From: Auricularia sp. M13
Lineage: Eukaryota; Basidiomycota; Agaricomycetes; Auriculariales; Auriculariaceae
Direction: 5' to 3'
Assembly (NCBI GenBank): GCA_037042915.1
Contig: CM073202.1
Location: 1,240,001-1,304,000 of the forward strand
DNA: 64,000 nucleotides
Shown: in pieces, positions 23,601-34,854 of the stretch
Layout of the letters: every line of letters starts with the position of its first letter
Position numbering within the stretch: position 1 is the stretch's first letter
Position numbers and translations under genes: made by a program
Notes under the pieces: model-generated
The model's input: the letters and a program-made list of their open reading frames with translations, nothing else
What the model was told of the DNA's origin: nothing
Databases searched by the model: none

Positions 23601-26243
23601 ATGACGGCGCTGGACGCGCTGCAAAGAAATGCGACACGGCTGACCGAGCGCATACAAGAGTCGCTGTCGGAGAGCACGCGGGGGACGTTTGGCGCCGGGC
23701 GGTCGCTGGACGCGCTGGACGCGGGCGACGAGCGGCTGGGCACGATCAGGAAGCAGCTCGACTCGCGCGCCGACGCGGACAAGCTGGACGCAATGCGGCG
23801 GCTCATCGCAGCGGTGTCCAAGGGCCGCAACGTGTCCGCGTTCTTCCCGGACGTCGTCAAGAACGTCGTGTCGGGCAACCTCGAGGTCCGCAAGCTCGTC
23901 TACATCTTCCTCATCCGCCACGCCGAGTCCGAGCCCGACCTCGCCCTGCTCTCCGTCAACACGTTCCAGAAGGACCTCGCTGACCCCAACCCGCTCATCC
24001 GCGCAATGGCCCTGCGCGTCCTCAGCAGCATCCGCGTCCCCATGATTGCCAGCATCGTCGCCCTGGCCATCAAGAAGGCCGCAGCGGACACCAGCCCGTA
24101 TGTTCGCAAGGCCGCAGCGCTGGCCATTCCCAAGTGCTTTAGGTAACTGTCTCCATGCTGCTAGACTGGGTCTCACCATTATTATTGCAGTCTCGACACG
24201 TCGCAGCAGTCCGTGTTGCTCGCCATCCTCACCCCCATGCTGGCAGACCGCTCGCCCTTGGCGGTGGGCAGTGTGGCGACCGCGTTCAACGCGTTATGTC
24301 CCGAGAGACTCGACCTCTTGCATCCCCATTTCCGCCGGCTGTCGCGCTTACTGGTCGACGTCGACGAATGGGGACAGATTGTCCTGCTGGACCTTCTCGC
24401 GCGGTATGCACGAACCATGCTCGCGCGGCCGCCTTCAGACGAGGTGAGCATATGTCTTTATCCTTAAAAACAGTGCTACAACAGCGTACACAGTCCGGTG
24501 TAATGGATCCAGACCTGCAACTCCTCCTCACGTCCTCAGAACCGCTCTTCGCCTCCCGCAACGCAGCAGTCGTCCTGGCCGTCACGCGCGCATACTACTA
24601 CCTCGCCCCGCCCTCCCAAACCTACCTCACGAAGCCCATCCTCCCTCTTCTCCGCCTCCTGCACCAGTCCCCAGAAATCTGCGCAACGGTCTGCGCGGAC
24701 CTCGGCCTGCTCGCGCGCGAGCACCCGGAGCTGCTCGTGCCGCACGTGCACCGCTTCTACGTGCGCGCGGACGACCTGCCCTCCGCGGCGCTGGAGAAGC
24801 TGCGCATACTGTCCGCCATCGTCGACTGCGCGCCGGAGCACGCGCCCGCGCTGCTGCGCGAGTTCGAGCACCACACGCGCTCGCCCGATGAGCGGCTCGT
24901 GCGCGCCGCCGTGCGCGCCGTCGGCCGCGTCGCGGCCAACGTCCCGGAGTGCACGATGCAGTGCGTCGCGCTGTTGCTTAAATTCATCCAGGATTCCTAC
25001 GGTGCGCGGCCCAGATACCGCTGGCTCGCTAAATGTCTAATATTGAATATGGCGTCGCAGCTCCTTTGGTGACGAGTGCCATCTTGGCCCTTAAGACGCT
25101 CGTGCAGACGCAGAAGGCCAAGGACGTCGTGCCCCGTCTTGCCGAGCGGCTGCAAGACATTCGCGACGGGCGCGCAAGGGCCTGTGTCGTGTGGCTAGTT
25201 GGCCAGTATGACGAGCCGTCGTCCAGCGGGCGCGACTTTGCGCCAGACGTCTTGCGGCTTGTGGCCCGTGGCTTCACGAGTGAGGTACGAAGTGGCATAA
25301 TGTCTTCCTGGAAATGGGCATACTGACAAGGATTCAGGCGTCGCAGACGAAACTTGCAGCATTGACACTCGCGGCAAAGCTGCTGTCGCGCGACGGCGCG
25401 CCGGGGAGCCTGCACCCCGCCATCCAGCCGCTCGCGGGCTACGTCTTCGCATTGGCCCACTACGACGCGGACGTCGACGTGCGCGACCGCGCGCGCACGC
25501 TCTCCGCGCTCGTCGAGCGCGCCGGGCTGATCAAGCCCGCCGCCATCCTCCCTTCCACCAACTCCGAGCCAGACGAAGACGCCTGGCGGACCGGCGCCGC
25601 GGCGGACTACCCGTCGGACCACCCCGACGAGCCGACGGGCGTCGTGTTGCGCGCGGAACAGGTGCGCCTGGTGCTGCGCTCGGGGAAGCACGTGCCGAGC
25701 GAGGCGCCGCTGTGGCCCGCCGGCGCGGACGCCGTGCGCGCGCTCGGCTCGCTCGCGCTGATGACCGGGCGCCACATGGGCGCGAGCCGGCTGCTGCCCG
25801 AATGGCCCGACGAGGGCACCGACGGCGCGTTGCGCGACGTGCCCGAGGAGCGGCCCGTCACGCCGCTCGGCTTCGTCCCGCGCGCGTTTGGCAATACCGC
25901 CAGCGCGGGCGGGCTGGCGTCGCCGCTCCCCGCGATGCAGCTCCCCGCGACGCCGACGAGTGCTGTGGAGCGCAAGGGCCCGTGGAGGGATTTGGACGAG
26001 TTTTATGCGGACGCGGAGGAGGGGAGTGAGGAGGAGGAGGAGGAGGAGGAGGAGGAGGAAGAGAGTGAGGAGGAAGAGAGTGAGGAAGAGGATGCTGGTG
26101 CAAGCGCGCCGCTCGTCGGTGCCGCCACTGCCGTTGCCGCTGCCGCCGTGGCAGAAAGCGAGGAAGAGGAGTCGGAAGATGACGACGACAGTGGCACCGA
26201 GGATGATGAAGCGACGGACGATCCCCATCGGGCTTACAGATAG
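23601..26243 (+). CDS. APL6: AP-3 adaptor complex beta subunit
   Basis: AP-3 sorts cargo from Golgi or endosomes to the vacuole. Exons 23601-24142, 24191-24443, 24494-25001, 25061-25284 and 25338-26243 join in frame to 810 aa, about the size of yeast Apl6. The trunk is adaptin-like HEAT repeats: MRRLIAAVSKGRNVSAFFPD, VVKNVVSGNLEVRKLVYIFL, IRHAESEPDLALLSVNTFQK, DLADPNPLIRAMALRVLSSI and SPYVRKAAALAIPKCF. These are hallmark beta-adaptin blocks, and the RxxAALAIPK segment favours AP-3. The C-terminal hinge is a run of Glu/Ser (26020-26100 and 26150-26220), a common acidic, phosphorylatable feature of AP-3 beta. No ear domain follows, as in many fungal Apl6 proteins. Confidence 0.9.
26026..26092 (+). 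repeat. GAG-rich microsatellite coding poly-Glu
   Basis: A near-pure (GAG/GAA)n tract inside APL6 encodes the acidic hinge. It is likely to vary in length between strains. Confidence 0.7.
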
Positions 26244-26326
26244 TCTGCCTTCGCCGCACACAGCAAAATGGGATTATATAGAGCACAACTACGGCATGCA
26301 AAGCAACATCAAAGCGCATCGACTCT

Positions 26327-28083
26327 CTAAGATACAGTCGCTCCGAGTGCCTCGGCAAACCGCAGAGCATACCTGCGTACCTCGCCAGGATGCCCCATAA
26401 CTGTCAGCCGAACATCGCAATCCTTCTGCAGCGCGTCGCTGTCACTGTCCAGCGGTGTAAGGTCGAATCGGCCAAAAGCCCAGTTGAGGATGAATGTGCG
26501 CGTCACAGACTTCGAGTCCGTTAGACGGACGAAACCCTTGACGCGGTACACCGAGTCTTTCGGGAGCGGCCAGAGCGCAGCTGAGAGCCCGGACCGTGTC
26601 AACTGCGGTTTTGCGGGTTCTGGTGCGTGTGCGGATGGTGGTGTTGGTGGTGCTGGAACGTGCGCGCCGGAACACGTCTCACATGCGACACCCAACGGCG
26701 CACAGATGTCGCACGGTTGCACAACGGGCGTGGGTGCAGCAGGTTTTGTGTGCGCGCCGGCGCACGTCTCGCATGCCTCGCCCAACGGTGCACAGATATC
26801 GCACGGCGCGACCTTCGCGAGTGCAGGCTTTGCTGCTGGCGGGGGCGATGGTGCAGCGGCGGAGGTAGGAGACACGACGCGGGATGGGCCTGCGCACGTC
26901 TCACACGCTTCTCCCAGCGGCGCACATATGTCGCACGGCTGGACCTTCGCAGGTTTTGGTATCGCGGTCGTTGTTGGCACAACAGGCTTGCTCGTGGCGC
27001 TGCACATTTCGCAAGCCTCGCCGAACGGCGCGCATATTTCGCACGCCTGGCCTTTGGGCGCGGACGGGCTTTGCGCCGCTTTCGACGCGCATGCGCAGTT
27101 TGGACCACAGCTACCTCCGCTGCCTTTGGCGTGTGTATGGCTATGGGGCGAAGGCTCGGAGGAGCCACGCGACACCGTCACAGTGCCAATTTCGTCGTTG
27201 TGCGTTGCGTCCTGCATGAATGCGCTGAGGTCTGCCGTGGCTGCGAGCTTCGAGTCCAGGTTGAACACCAAGGAAGGCGAGACGCCTTGCCGGCCGTTCG
27301 TCTTGATTTTGGGCGTAAGGTCATTGAGCGTGTACACATCATCGAGGACGCGATCGAGCGCGTCTTCCGAAAGCTATGAGGCGCATCAATACTGTATCCA
27401 CTTCCTTGTAGCAGAGCAAAACTGACGCTTTCCCATTTATTCTGAACGACCTGCGTCAGACTCGCAATTCGGTGACACGAAGCAACGCGGTACTCACGAG
27501 GAGGATGACATCCGAGAATTGCGCCTGCATTTTTGCAGTAGGCGAGGTGTCCTCGAAGCCCTTGAAGTTTTCGCAGTCGACAACTGTGACCACGGCGTCG
27601 AGTGCGAAGGCGCCGTCTGTCTCGCGCGCGAGTTCGCGAACTTGCAACACCAGTGGCGCGGGGAACGCGCTCCCGCTCGTCTCGATAATGATCCTATCTG
27701 GGTTGTACGACTCGCGGATTTCTTGGAGGGCGTGTTTCATGCGCCCGATGAGCACGCAGCACCTAAGGTCGGTGAACATGAGATGGCCCGTTCGCAAGGC
27801 GATCTGCAATGTACCACTCACATGCAGCCATTCAGAATCTCGCTGACTGCAGTTAGCGACGATTGTCGTGCAAGCTGGCTGTCAACTATAAGCACACAAG
27901 TGCCTTATCAGCCTTAGTTGTACGTGGAAATTCGGACCACTACGCGCCTTCGACGTCGCCGAACTCATTTTTGAGCAGCACACATTTATAGCCTTGAGGA
28001 AGTTGCGGCAGTAACGAGAGGATAATGCTCGTCTTGCCAGCGCCAAGAAATCCAGTAAAGATAGTAACTTGAATGGGGGCCAT
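26327..28083 (-). CDS. COG0523/CobW-type GTPase metallochaperone with Cys-repeat insert
   Basis: Exons 28083-27948, 27885-27822, 27762-27498, 27441-27427 (15 nt) and 27373-26327 give 508 aa. COG0523 GTPases deliver metals, often zinc, to client enzymes. Seen: Walker A FTGFLGAGKTS near residue 10, the family metal motif NGCMCC (CxCC) created by splicing, IIIETSGSAFPAPL (Walker B/switch), VVTVVDCENF, LLNKWE (G4-like NK) and a CobW_C domain (VYRVKGFVRLTD ... FILNWAFGRFDL ... LTVMGHPGEVRRYALRFAEA). Between GTPase and C-domain lies a long Pro-rich insert with a His/Cys segment (HSHTHAKGSGGSCGPNCACA) and four copies of CDICAPLGEACETC. Other family members usually carry a His-rich loop here. The first intron has GC-AG borders (gcgcgt). 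Metal and client are unknown. Confidence 0.9.
26672..27043 (-). repeat. Four 42-nt coding repeats (CxxC-x6-CxxC units)
   Basis: Units at 27043-27002, 26935-26894, 26803-26762 and 26713-26672 encode CEICAPFGEACEMC, CDICAPLGEACETC (twice) and CDICAPLGVACETC, separated by 16-30 residue Pro/Ala linkers. Start-to-start spacing is 108, 132 and 90 nt, so linkers vary while the units hold. Confidence 0.9.
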
Positions 28084-28617
28084 GAAGGGCAATGCGAAGG
28101 ATGTGGATGCTGTAGGTGGAAGGAAAAGGAAAAGATCAAGCCACCGGCTTACGCAGACGCAGGTTCCGCGCCACAGCTTATCAGATATCCCGATATCGGC
28201 GATGGCAAGTCAATCCGTCTTTGGGCTCCTCCAGATCTCAAAGCTTTGCATCTCCCAGCCTCCCATTGACATATAGCACACACCACAGAGAATTCACTCG
28301 CCAACCCACACCGAGTCTGCATACGCTGTTCATGGTCCCATGGACAAATACTCTCACCTAAGCTCACCCACAGGAAAGGACAAGAATTCATGGATCCGGG
28401 CCAACGACTCTGACCGCTGCCACGTGCATTATTAGTAGATAGCTGATAAAGCGGTCGAGAACTGCGTTGAGGTCCGCTAGCAATTTACGGCAAGCTCACG
28501 GCTATTCACTTTGAAGCGAACGATTTCAGCTGCTCGAGGGTACGGATTAACGCATGTGCATGGTGCATTGATCGCATAGACGTAGGACAAGCAAGCTACC
28601 CGCAGTGCAACACGTAT
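28084..28617. other. Gap between COG0523 and uS10 genes
   Basis: About 530 bp form the upstream region of the COG0523 gene and the 3' side of uS10. No exon or repeat was recognised. Confidence 0.35.
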
Positions 28618-29159
28618 TTAGCTGCTGGCGATGGTGACCTCGACCTCGACACCGGGCTCGAGCGAGATGCTCGTCTATCCGTCGGTCAGAGTCTGATAAT
28701 AAGGTTTTACTGTAGGCACGCACGATCTGCTTCACGATCTCGGACGAAGAGTGGAGGTCGATGAGGCGCTTGTGCACCTTGAGCTCGTAGCGGTCCCAGG
28801 TCTTGGAACCCTCACCGCAAGGCTGCAAGCATCACAAAAATGATCAGCAAGTTGCAAGGCAACGACAGCTGGTAGTACGCACCGTCTTACGGGTGGTGAT
28901 CTTGAGGACCTTGGTCGGGAGGCGGACGGGGCCCTTGACGCGGAGCTGCTTGTCCTTTGCACGGTTCACGAGGTCGCCGCAGACTGTAAACCGGATGAGT
29001 CCTACAGCCCACACGGGACTCTACACAGACCCACTCACACTTCTCGAGGTTCTTGACGTTGGAGCTCGTGAGCGTAATCCGGATTTTGTGGATCTTGGGC
29101 GCGGGCACCGGCGCGCCAGTCGCATCGTATTCCTTTTCGCCCTTCGCGACGTAGCTCAT
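28618..29159 (-). CDS. RPS20: 40S ribosomal protein S20 (uS10)
   Basis: This is a component of the 40S head in the cytosolic ribosome. Exons read [40 protein letters not shown], then [60 protein letters not shown] and, after a last intron, [18 protein letters not shown] and a TAA stop at 28618. The uS10 signature ([31 protein letters not shown]) is complete. The N-terminus is slightly longer than in yeast. Three introns are seen. Upstream, a GT-AG intron between about 29188 and 29250 seems to lie in the 5' leader, common in fungal ribosomal protein genes. Confidence 0.93.
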
Positions 29160-29501
29160 CGTGTTCTGGATGGAGTCAGAGGTGACTGAGCAGCAACACA
29201 AGCCGAGGTCAGCATCGAGGAGGTGCGAAACGCGTGTGGAGACGCGTACCGAAGGTCGTGGGTTTTCTTGAAGAAGTAGCGGGAAGATTTGCTTCCGGTC
29301 GTCTTTGACCACCAGCCGGAATAAGGTTTGGACGCGTGGATGAACTTCTCCCTCGCACGATAACGCTGAAAGCTCAATAAACCCTGTGTACTAGTATTCT
29401 ATCCTGAGAAAGAAGGTTCTCTATTAATGGTATCGAGTCAAGACGATGCGATAAATACAAGTCGTTCGGTTAGCTGTCACAGACTGAAAAAAGAGTACTA
29501 C
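29160..29501 (-). promoter_or_regulatory. uS10 promoter and probable leader with 5'-UTR intron
   Basis: Read on the minus strand, ATGAGCTTTCAGCGTTATCG (about 29377) opens a short frame (SFQRYRAREKFIHASKPYSG) that meets a GT-AG intron ending just before the uS10 ATG; the spliced frame stops before it. This suits a leader intron plus upstream ORF, but transcript data are needed. Confidence 0.3.
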
Positions 29502-32500
29502 TCAGACGCGATTGAAGCACGCTGGAAGAGGATCTGGGAAAAGCGTTCTTGGCATCTTCTTCAGGAGGCTTTTGCGATCGTGATCTTGAATTATCTGGGT
29601 CATGGTCCTGCTGAGCTCGCGGTCGACCTTGACGACTTCCCCAAGTTTTTGCGCATGTGCAGTACCGAAGAGACCGTAATCTTCCTCAAGGTCGATGATC
29701 TTGTTATACTGTTCGACGCTGAGCAGTGTCAGTAATTTCTGCAAAAGAGAGGAATGGTTGAGTGATAGAATGGCAAGAACCTTTCCTCGCGCATCTCGAC
29801 GGCGTTGTCCAAGACGATGCGCAGCAATTCACAAGCTTTCTCTGAAGGCCCATGGTCGACGGCCTCAAAGTTGGTTGCAACGCGAGACGTAATAATCTGG
29901 GCCGCAATGGTCGTAACTGCCACGGTCAAATTGAACTGCCTGACGGACTTACCTTGTGCATCTCGCCCATGATCTAAGTCAACAGTTAGCAAGTAAGACG
30001 CGACCAGCAACCGTTGACCCACCGAGAGTATTTTGGCTAGATGCACGTCCTGCGTGACAGGATCGTCCAGGTCGTCCACATCGCGCGCGAGTGTGAACTT
30101 GCGCGAGGCTGCCTTTGCACGGTCGTACTCTGCGAGGGGCTCAGTCGCACGTTGCACACTTGACGAGGCCTGAGCTAACCTAGCCTCGGCGTGCCGAACG
30201 TAGAAGATGGATCTTGAAGTCTTTGAGGAACGCCCAGCGGACGAGGTGATAGTGCAATGCGGGTAGTCGATGGTTCCAATGCAAAGGTGACCTTCTGAGT
30301 CCTTTGAGCGGGCTTCATGATAAGAGGGCTCTTCAGCGCGGACTGGAGTTTGATCTGAGGACAGTGAGCGGTAAGCAGGATGGTATTCAAGAAAAAAACG
30401 CACCGGCTCAGCTGGCTTGGCGCCTCTACTTCTATCCTGATCCTGGCGCATGAAGTCACTGACGGCGCGAGTGTATTCATCGTTCAACATCGGTGCGGCT
30501 TCGGTAGCTGAGCTGCTTGCAACGGCAGGACGAAGGGTAACATCGGAGGTTTCTGGCGAGGATGAAGATAAAATAGGTCTCGAGTTCAGTTCACGAGCGC
30601 GGTCAGGTGGGCGGATGCGAGACTGAAGCAGGCCGTTCTCGATCAGTAAGCCGTTCTTGACAAAAGAGGTCTGCGTGACTGCAGCGGGTTCATTCATAGG
30701 TGTAGGTTCCATGAGCTGATCCAGAGCATCCGCAACAGAAAGACGAGGGGATGCAGACGATGCGGCCGCGGCAGTACGAGTCACCTGGCCCTTGGAAGCC
30801 TGCTCAGCGACAATCGGAAAATCGGCATGCGCGTTATCCACAGCCATTGACCTGTCCGCCGACGGTAATTCAAAACGTGGGATAGGGGATTGGGAGAGCA
30901 CATGACCGAGGGGATGTTGCGAGAGCAAGCGACCTGCAGACGTTGAAGAGGATTTTATAGCGACAGAAGGTGCAGGTGGAGAGGTCGAGACCGTCGTAAC
31001 TTTAGCAGCAAGCAGGGCAGCACCAGCACTCGGAATTGAAGGACCCAGCGTAGCTTCGGCGTCCTTTCTGACGTGTAGCTCACTGGGCACGCCGCTGTCG
31101 AATTGCGATGTCTCCCAAGGCGCCTTCTTCGGTTTCCGGGAGCATGTAATGGGGGGAGCAGGGGACATAGCAGGTCGGACAGGAGTACTTGTAGCGATTG
31201 GGTCTGCGTCAGGAGCATCGAGGTTGGTCACTGGGAGAATAGGGGACAGATTGATGAAGCGCTCGAAATCGTCGTCAAAGCTGGCATCTGCAGAAGGTTT
31301 CAAGTCAGAAGCATCATGATGCGAGGCACGATGCTTGGTCTGCGGGTCAGCAACTGGTGCGTCCAATGAAGGTAGAAGCTCTGGCAAAATCTTAGAAGCA
31401 GGTTCTCGAGCAAGCGCGGGCTGTATATCAGCCTCCTTGACCCTTGAAGGTGCTCCGCCAGAAGATGCTGCCTGTTTCGTGGTCGTCGCGTGCTCATCGT
31501 CCTCATCTTCGTCAACGACCTTGCGCCCACGGCCCCTCGTCGTGGTTGCCTTTGGCGCAACAGGCAGATCGTCGTCGTCAGTTTCTTCAGATTCCTTTCG
31601 CAATGGCGTCTTCGGCATCGACTTCGGCTTCGGCTTGGGCTTGGGCTTGGGCTTGGGCTTCGCCTTCGGTTTGGCCTTCGGTTTCGCCACGACTGTGCTA
31701 TCGTCCGGAGCGGGGACAAAAATCGTGGCAGGAGCAGCTGCAGTAGAAGCAGGCACAGATGGAGGAGCTGGGGTCGCTATAGCCTTCTTTGCCTTTGCGG
31801 CGGTCGCACGAGTCTTGCCCTTCCCAGCTGCATGCTTCGTGGGTTCAGGCACGGCATCCGACTGGGGTATCACATCAAAGTTTATCGAGGGGCAGTACGC
31901 GTCGTCATCGTCCGAGGAGACCACGTTTTTACGCTTAGCTTTCGCGGACTTGTACTTCGTCCGTGGCGGCGACGAAGTAGGTACGAGCTGCTGGGAATTG
32001 TACGTGCGGAGCACCGCTGGTCGTTCTTGGCGAGTGCGTTTCGCGACGGGCTGGACCTCATCTTCAGCGTCGTCTCGGTCGGCCACCTTCCGCTTTTTTG
32101 AGGCCGCCGTAACTGCTGTCCTGTCTGTCCGGTCGTCGCCTTGCTCCGCGACTTTGGGCACGGCGACGTTTTCCTGTTCTTCGCCAGCAATCTTGATGCG
32201 CGTTTGCGGGACAGTCTTTCGTTTGGCGGGCGGTTTGCTGATCTTGGACGCGAGCGCTGTAGTGGGTTTCTTTGTTTTGCGAGTGGCAGGGGACGGCGAC
32301 GGTTGATGTGGCGGCGAGGATGGTGGAGATGCTGAAGAATGTAATTTCTCCACATACTCAATGGCAGCGGCAGCAGCATCATCGTCGACGGCCGAAAGAG
32401 CTGACTCTGGACGCGCGCCGAGATTCATCACCTGGGAGACTGGGACCTGATCTGGCGAATCGGGCACGAGTGTTTGCTCCTCCGGAACGACGATAACAGG

Positions 32501-34592
32501 CGACGAAGACCGTTCGAGAACTTGTGCAGAGTGAGCAGTGAAGCATCTGGCAAGATAGGTGATGCACATACAATCCAATTCCTCTCGGGCCCATTTCTGC
32601 AATTCTTCACGGGACACAGCAGGGTTGAGGGCTACTCCCTCTTCAGATATCGAGAATTTCTTTGTGGCTGCTGTTGTGCGTCCTCGAGACGACGATGCTG
32701 GAAGTTTTACGCAGAAGGTCAGATAAGCGTCCCACTCAAAAGCTTCGGTCACATACTCTCTGACTGCGAACGGTCCTTGTTCTGCGGGTCGCCGGCGGTA
32801 TGAAGCTGATTTGTGAATTTGAGCGCTTCAACCCTTGTTGTGTTATGGGTTGGAGCACGGAAGCCCAGCCCAGCATCGTCATATGGCTACGAATATATTG
32901 AGATGCCATTTGGACCTGCTATGCCTTTACTCACTAGGTCTCTGGTATTCAGCAGCTCGCAGAAGCGGTCGATATCTTCAGGTCGGACGCGAAAGCAGAA
33001 TTTATGCGGCGAAGTGGGCGTCGACGTGAAATCCTCAGACGTCGTGACTGGTGCACACGAGAGTGCTGGAGGCGCGTCAAGGCCTACCGCGACGGCGATC
33101 GTCTTCGTAGACCCTACAGGCTGTGAGCAGCGTCTCTGACCTATTCACGTAGAGAAGCCCACCTTTCAAGCACTGGAATCGGATTGACTGCACGGAACGG
33201 TAGGGCACTTCCAAGTCTTCCAAAACATCGTCCTGAGATACCGCGTGAGTCGGCCACGAATGCGTAGACTGATAGAAAAACTAACCGTCGCGGTCGCAAC
33301 GCACACGCGGAATGCATCGGCGTCGAGATAGAGGACTTCTTGCTGTCCTTCAACTCCCCTCGAGCGACCACTCACGCTGATGACAGACACGGTAACGGGC
33401 TGCGGCCTGGAAACAGATTAGCAGGCAAACACGAAGCACGGAAGCGACGTGCTTGTCCTTATTGCAGATTGCCATTGCCGACAGAATTTCATGGACTATC
33501 TGGAGCACGGGATAAGCACGTTGAAAAAAATATACATCGCGATATCCCCGTACCTGAGGCCATCCTTCCGGAGTCGCATCCATCACAGCCTGTCTGAGCT
33601 CGGCGCGCTTAGTCGAGGCAAATGCATGCCGAGTATCGGGGCCATCGAACAAGGACTTCAAATATGCAGCTTTGTTTTTCTCCGCCTTCGACGAAGGCAG
33701 TATACGAGGCAGGATGTCGAAGAGCGACTGAAGGCAGAGATAGTCTGAGCATATATTCAGCCAGAAGTCTACCGTTCCACCAGTGTCTCAACTTACTGGT
33801 TTGGTTAACTACTATTCTCCCAAAGCGAGCACTGCGCGCCTTTGTGAATACCTCAAATCCTGATGCTGCTCGCGACCTACGCAGATAGCACGCGCGGATT
33901 TCTTAGAAGTTCGTAATTGGCCTTGCAACCTGCATCATCCAAAAGCGCTATCGCCTGAACGCGGGTTAACTTGACAAAATGGACTCCATGACGAGATACT
34001 AGCCTCGCGCAAGAGTGCTCCTCCCAGCTTGTCTGCCCCAGGTATCTCCAAAAGAGCCAACACAGGTTTGAAAAGCTCCTTGCCTATCATTTCCAAGTCG
34101 GCTGAGGGCGCAAGAATCAGCTTCGCGTCCACAGAGCGGGGGGTCCCATACCTTGGCTGGATTCCACATATTTCTGATCAGATAGTGAGCAATTTTATTC
34201 GTGGCGTACTAGAACTCACAGCAGCCCCGGCAATTATACCGGCGAGCACGAGCTCAAACTTCTCGGTCGGTTCGTCGCTCTCAAGCGAAGGTCGGATTCG
34301 TTCTTCGACTGCGTCGCTGAACACGAGCGCGGATAGATGCAAGACTTGGCGCGCGCATCCCCGATGCAGAGAGGCGAGATCCAATGCGAACGCTTTCTGA
34401 ACACGCTGATAGTCTTCAATCGGGCTGCCATCGTTCTGTGCAATGTATGCTGAGGGCACATGGAGAGTGCGCTGGGAATGTTGCACGCACAATCTTCAGC
34501 CAGAGTAGCACACTGTCCAGTGCCGCCTGGAGTGCTTTGTTGGTTGCGGCGGGGCGGAGGAGGTTGACCGCCCGAGATATGTCGGTAGGCAT
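29502..34592 (-). CDS. Candidate meiotic chromosome axis protein (Red1/SYCP2-like)
   Basis: This many-exon gene codes for about 1,450 aa. The N-terminal ~330 residues are helical and ARM-like (MPTDISRAVNLLRPAATNKA, LILAPSADLEMIGKELFKPV, FWLNICSDYLCLQSLFDILP). A PH-like domain follows (VLYLDADAFRVCVAT, DDVLEDLEVPYRSVQSIRFQ, TKTIAVAVGL, HKFCFRVRPEDIDRFCELL). About 750 disordered residues contain NLS-like KRK/RGRGRK runs and a Lys-Pro tract. The C-terminal ~160 residues are helical (TTIAAQIITSRVATNFEAVD, KLLTLLSVEQYNKIIDLEED, VDRELSRTMTQIIQDHDRKS). ARM-PH, long linker and terminal coiled coil is the plan of yeast Red1 and animal SYCP2, the cores of the meiotic axis. The match is architectural, read by eye; Spt16M-type PH domains occur elsewhere. 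An in-frame ATG at 34667 is another possible start. One intron (33955-34003) is GC-AG. Confidence 0.5.
31621..31690 (-). repeat. Lys-Pro/Ala coding microsatellite
   Basis: A (GGGCTT)n-like tract encodes KPKAKPKAKPKPKPKPKPKP within the disordered linker of the Red1/SYCP2-like protein. It resembles linker-histone tails that bind DNA. Confidence 0.75.
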
Positions 34593-34854
34593 GGTCGTGA
34601 ACCGGGTCAGAGAGCCGTGTCGCCCTTTCCGACTCCGCGACGCGTGCCATGAGCAGTCACCGATCACGTGTCCGTGAGCGATATCCTACAGTCAAAGACA
34701 CCCAGCTGTCATCCACCCCATGTGTAACAGACGTACTACGTCAAGTTAGTAGACGAGCAATACACGGGCGCAACAGTACAATTGACATGGGGTAGGTTGC
34801 ACGCCTATATGCGTCCCACGGCATCATGTTTTGACTCGCATCTACAGTATATAC

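Noticed and set aside
25029-26261. 410-codon minus-strand open frame over APL6
   Set aside because: It is the antisense shadow of a GC-rich coding exon; the repetitive Leu/Arg/Gly composition follows from the poly-Glu tract and codon bias.
26669-27045. CRISPR-like spacing of repeats
   Set aside because: The units are in-frame coding repeats within one exon of a eukaryotic gene, with uneven coding linkers.
26599-27379. Long frames on both strands over the Cys-repeat region
   Set aside because: They arise from the periodic GC-rich repeat; only the minus-strand frame joins to the GTPase exons.
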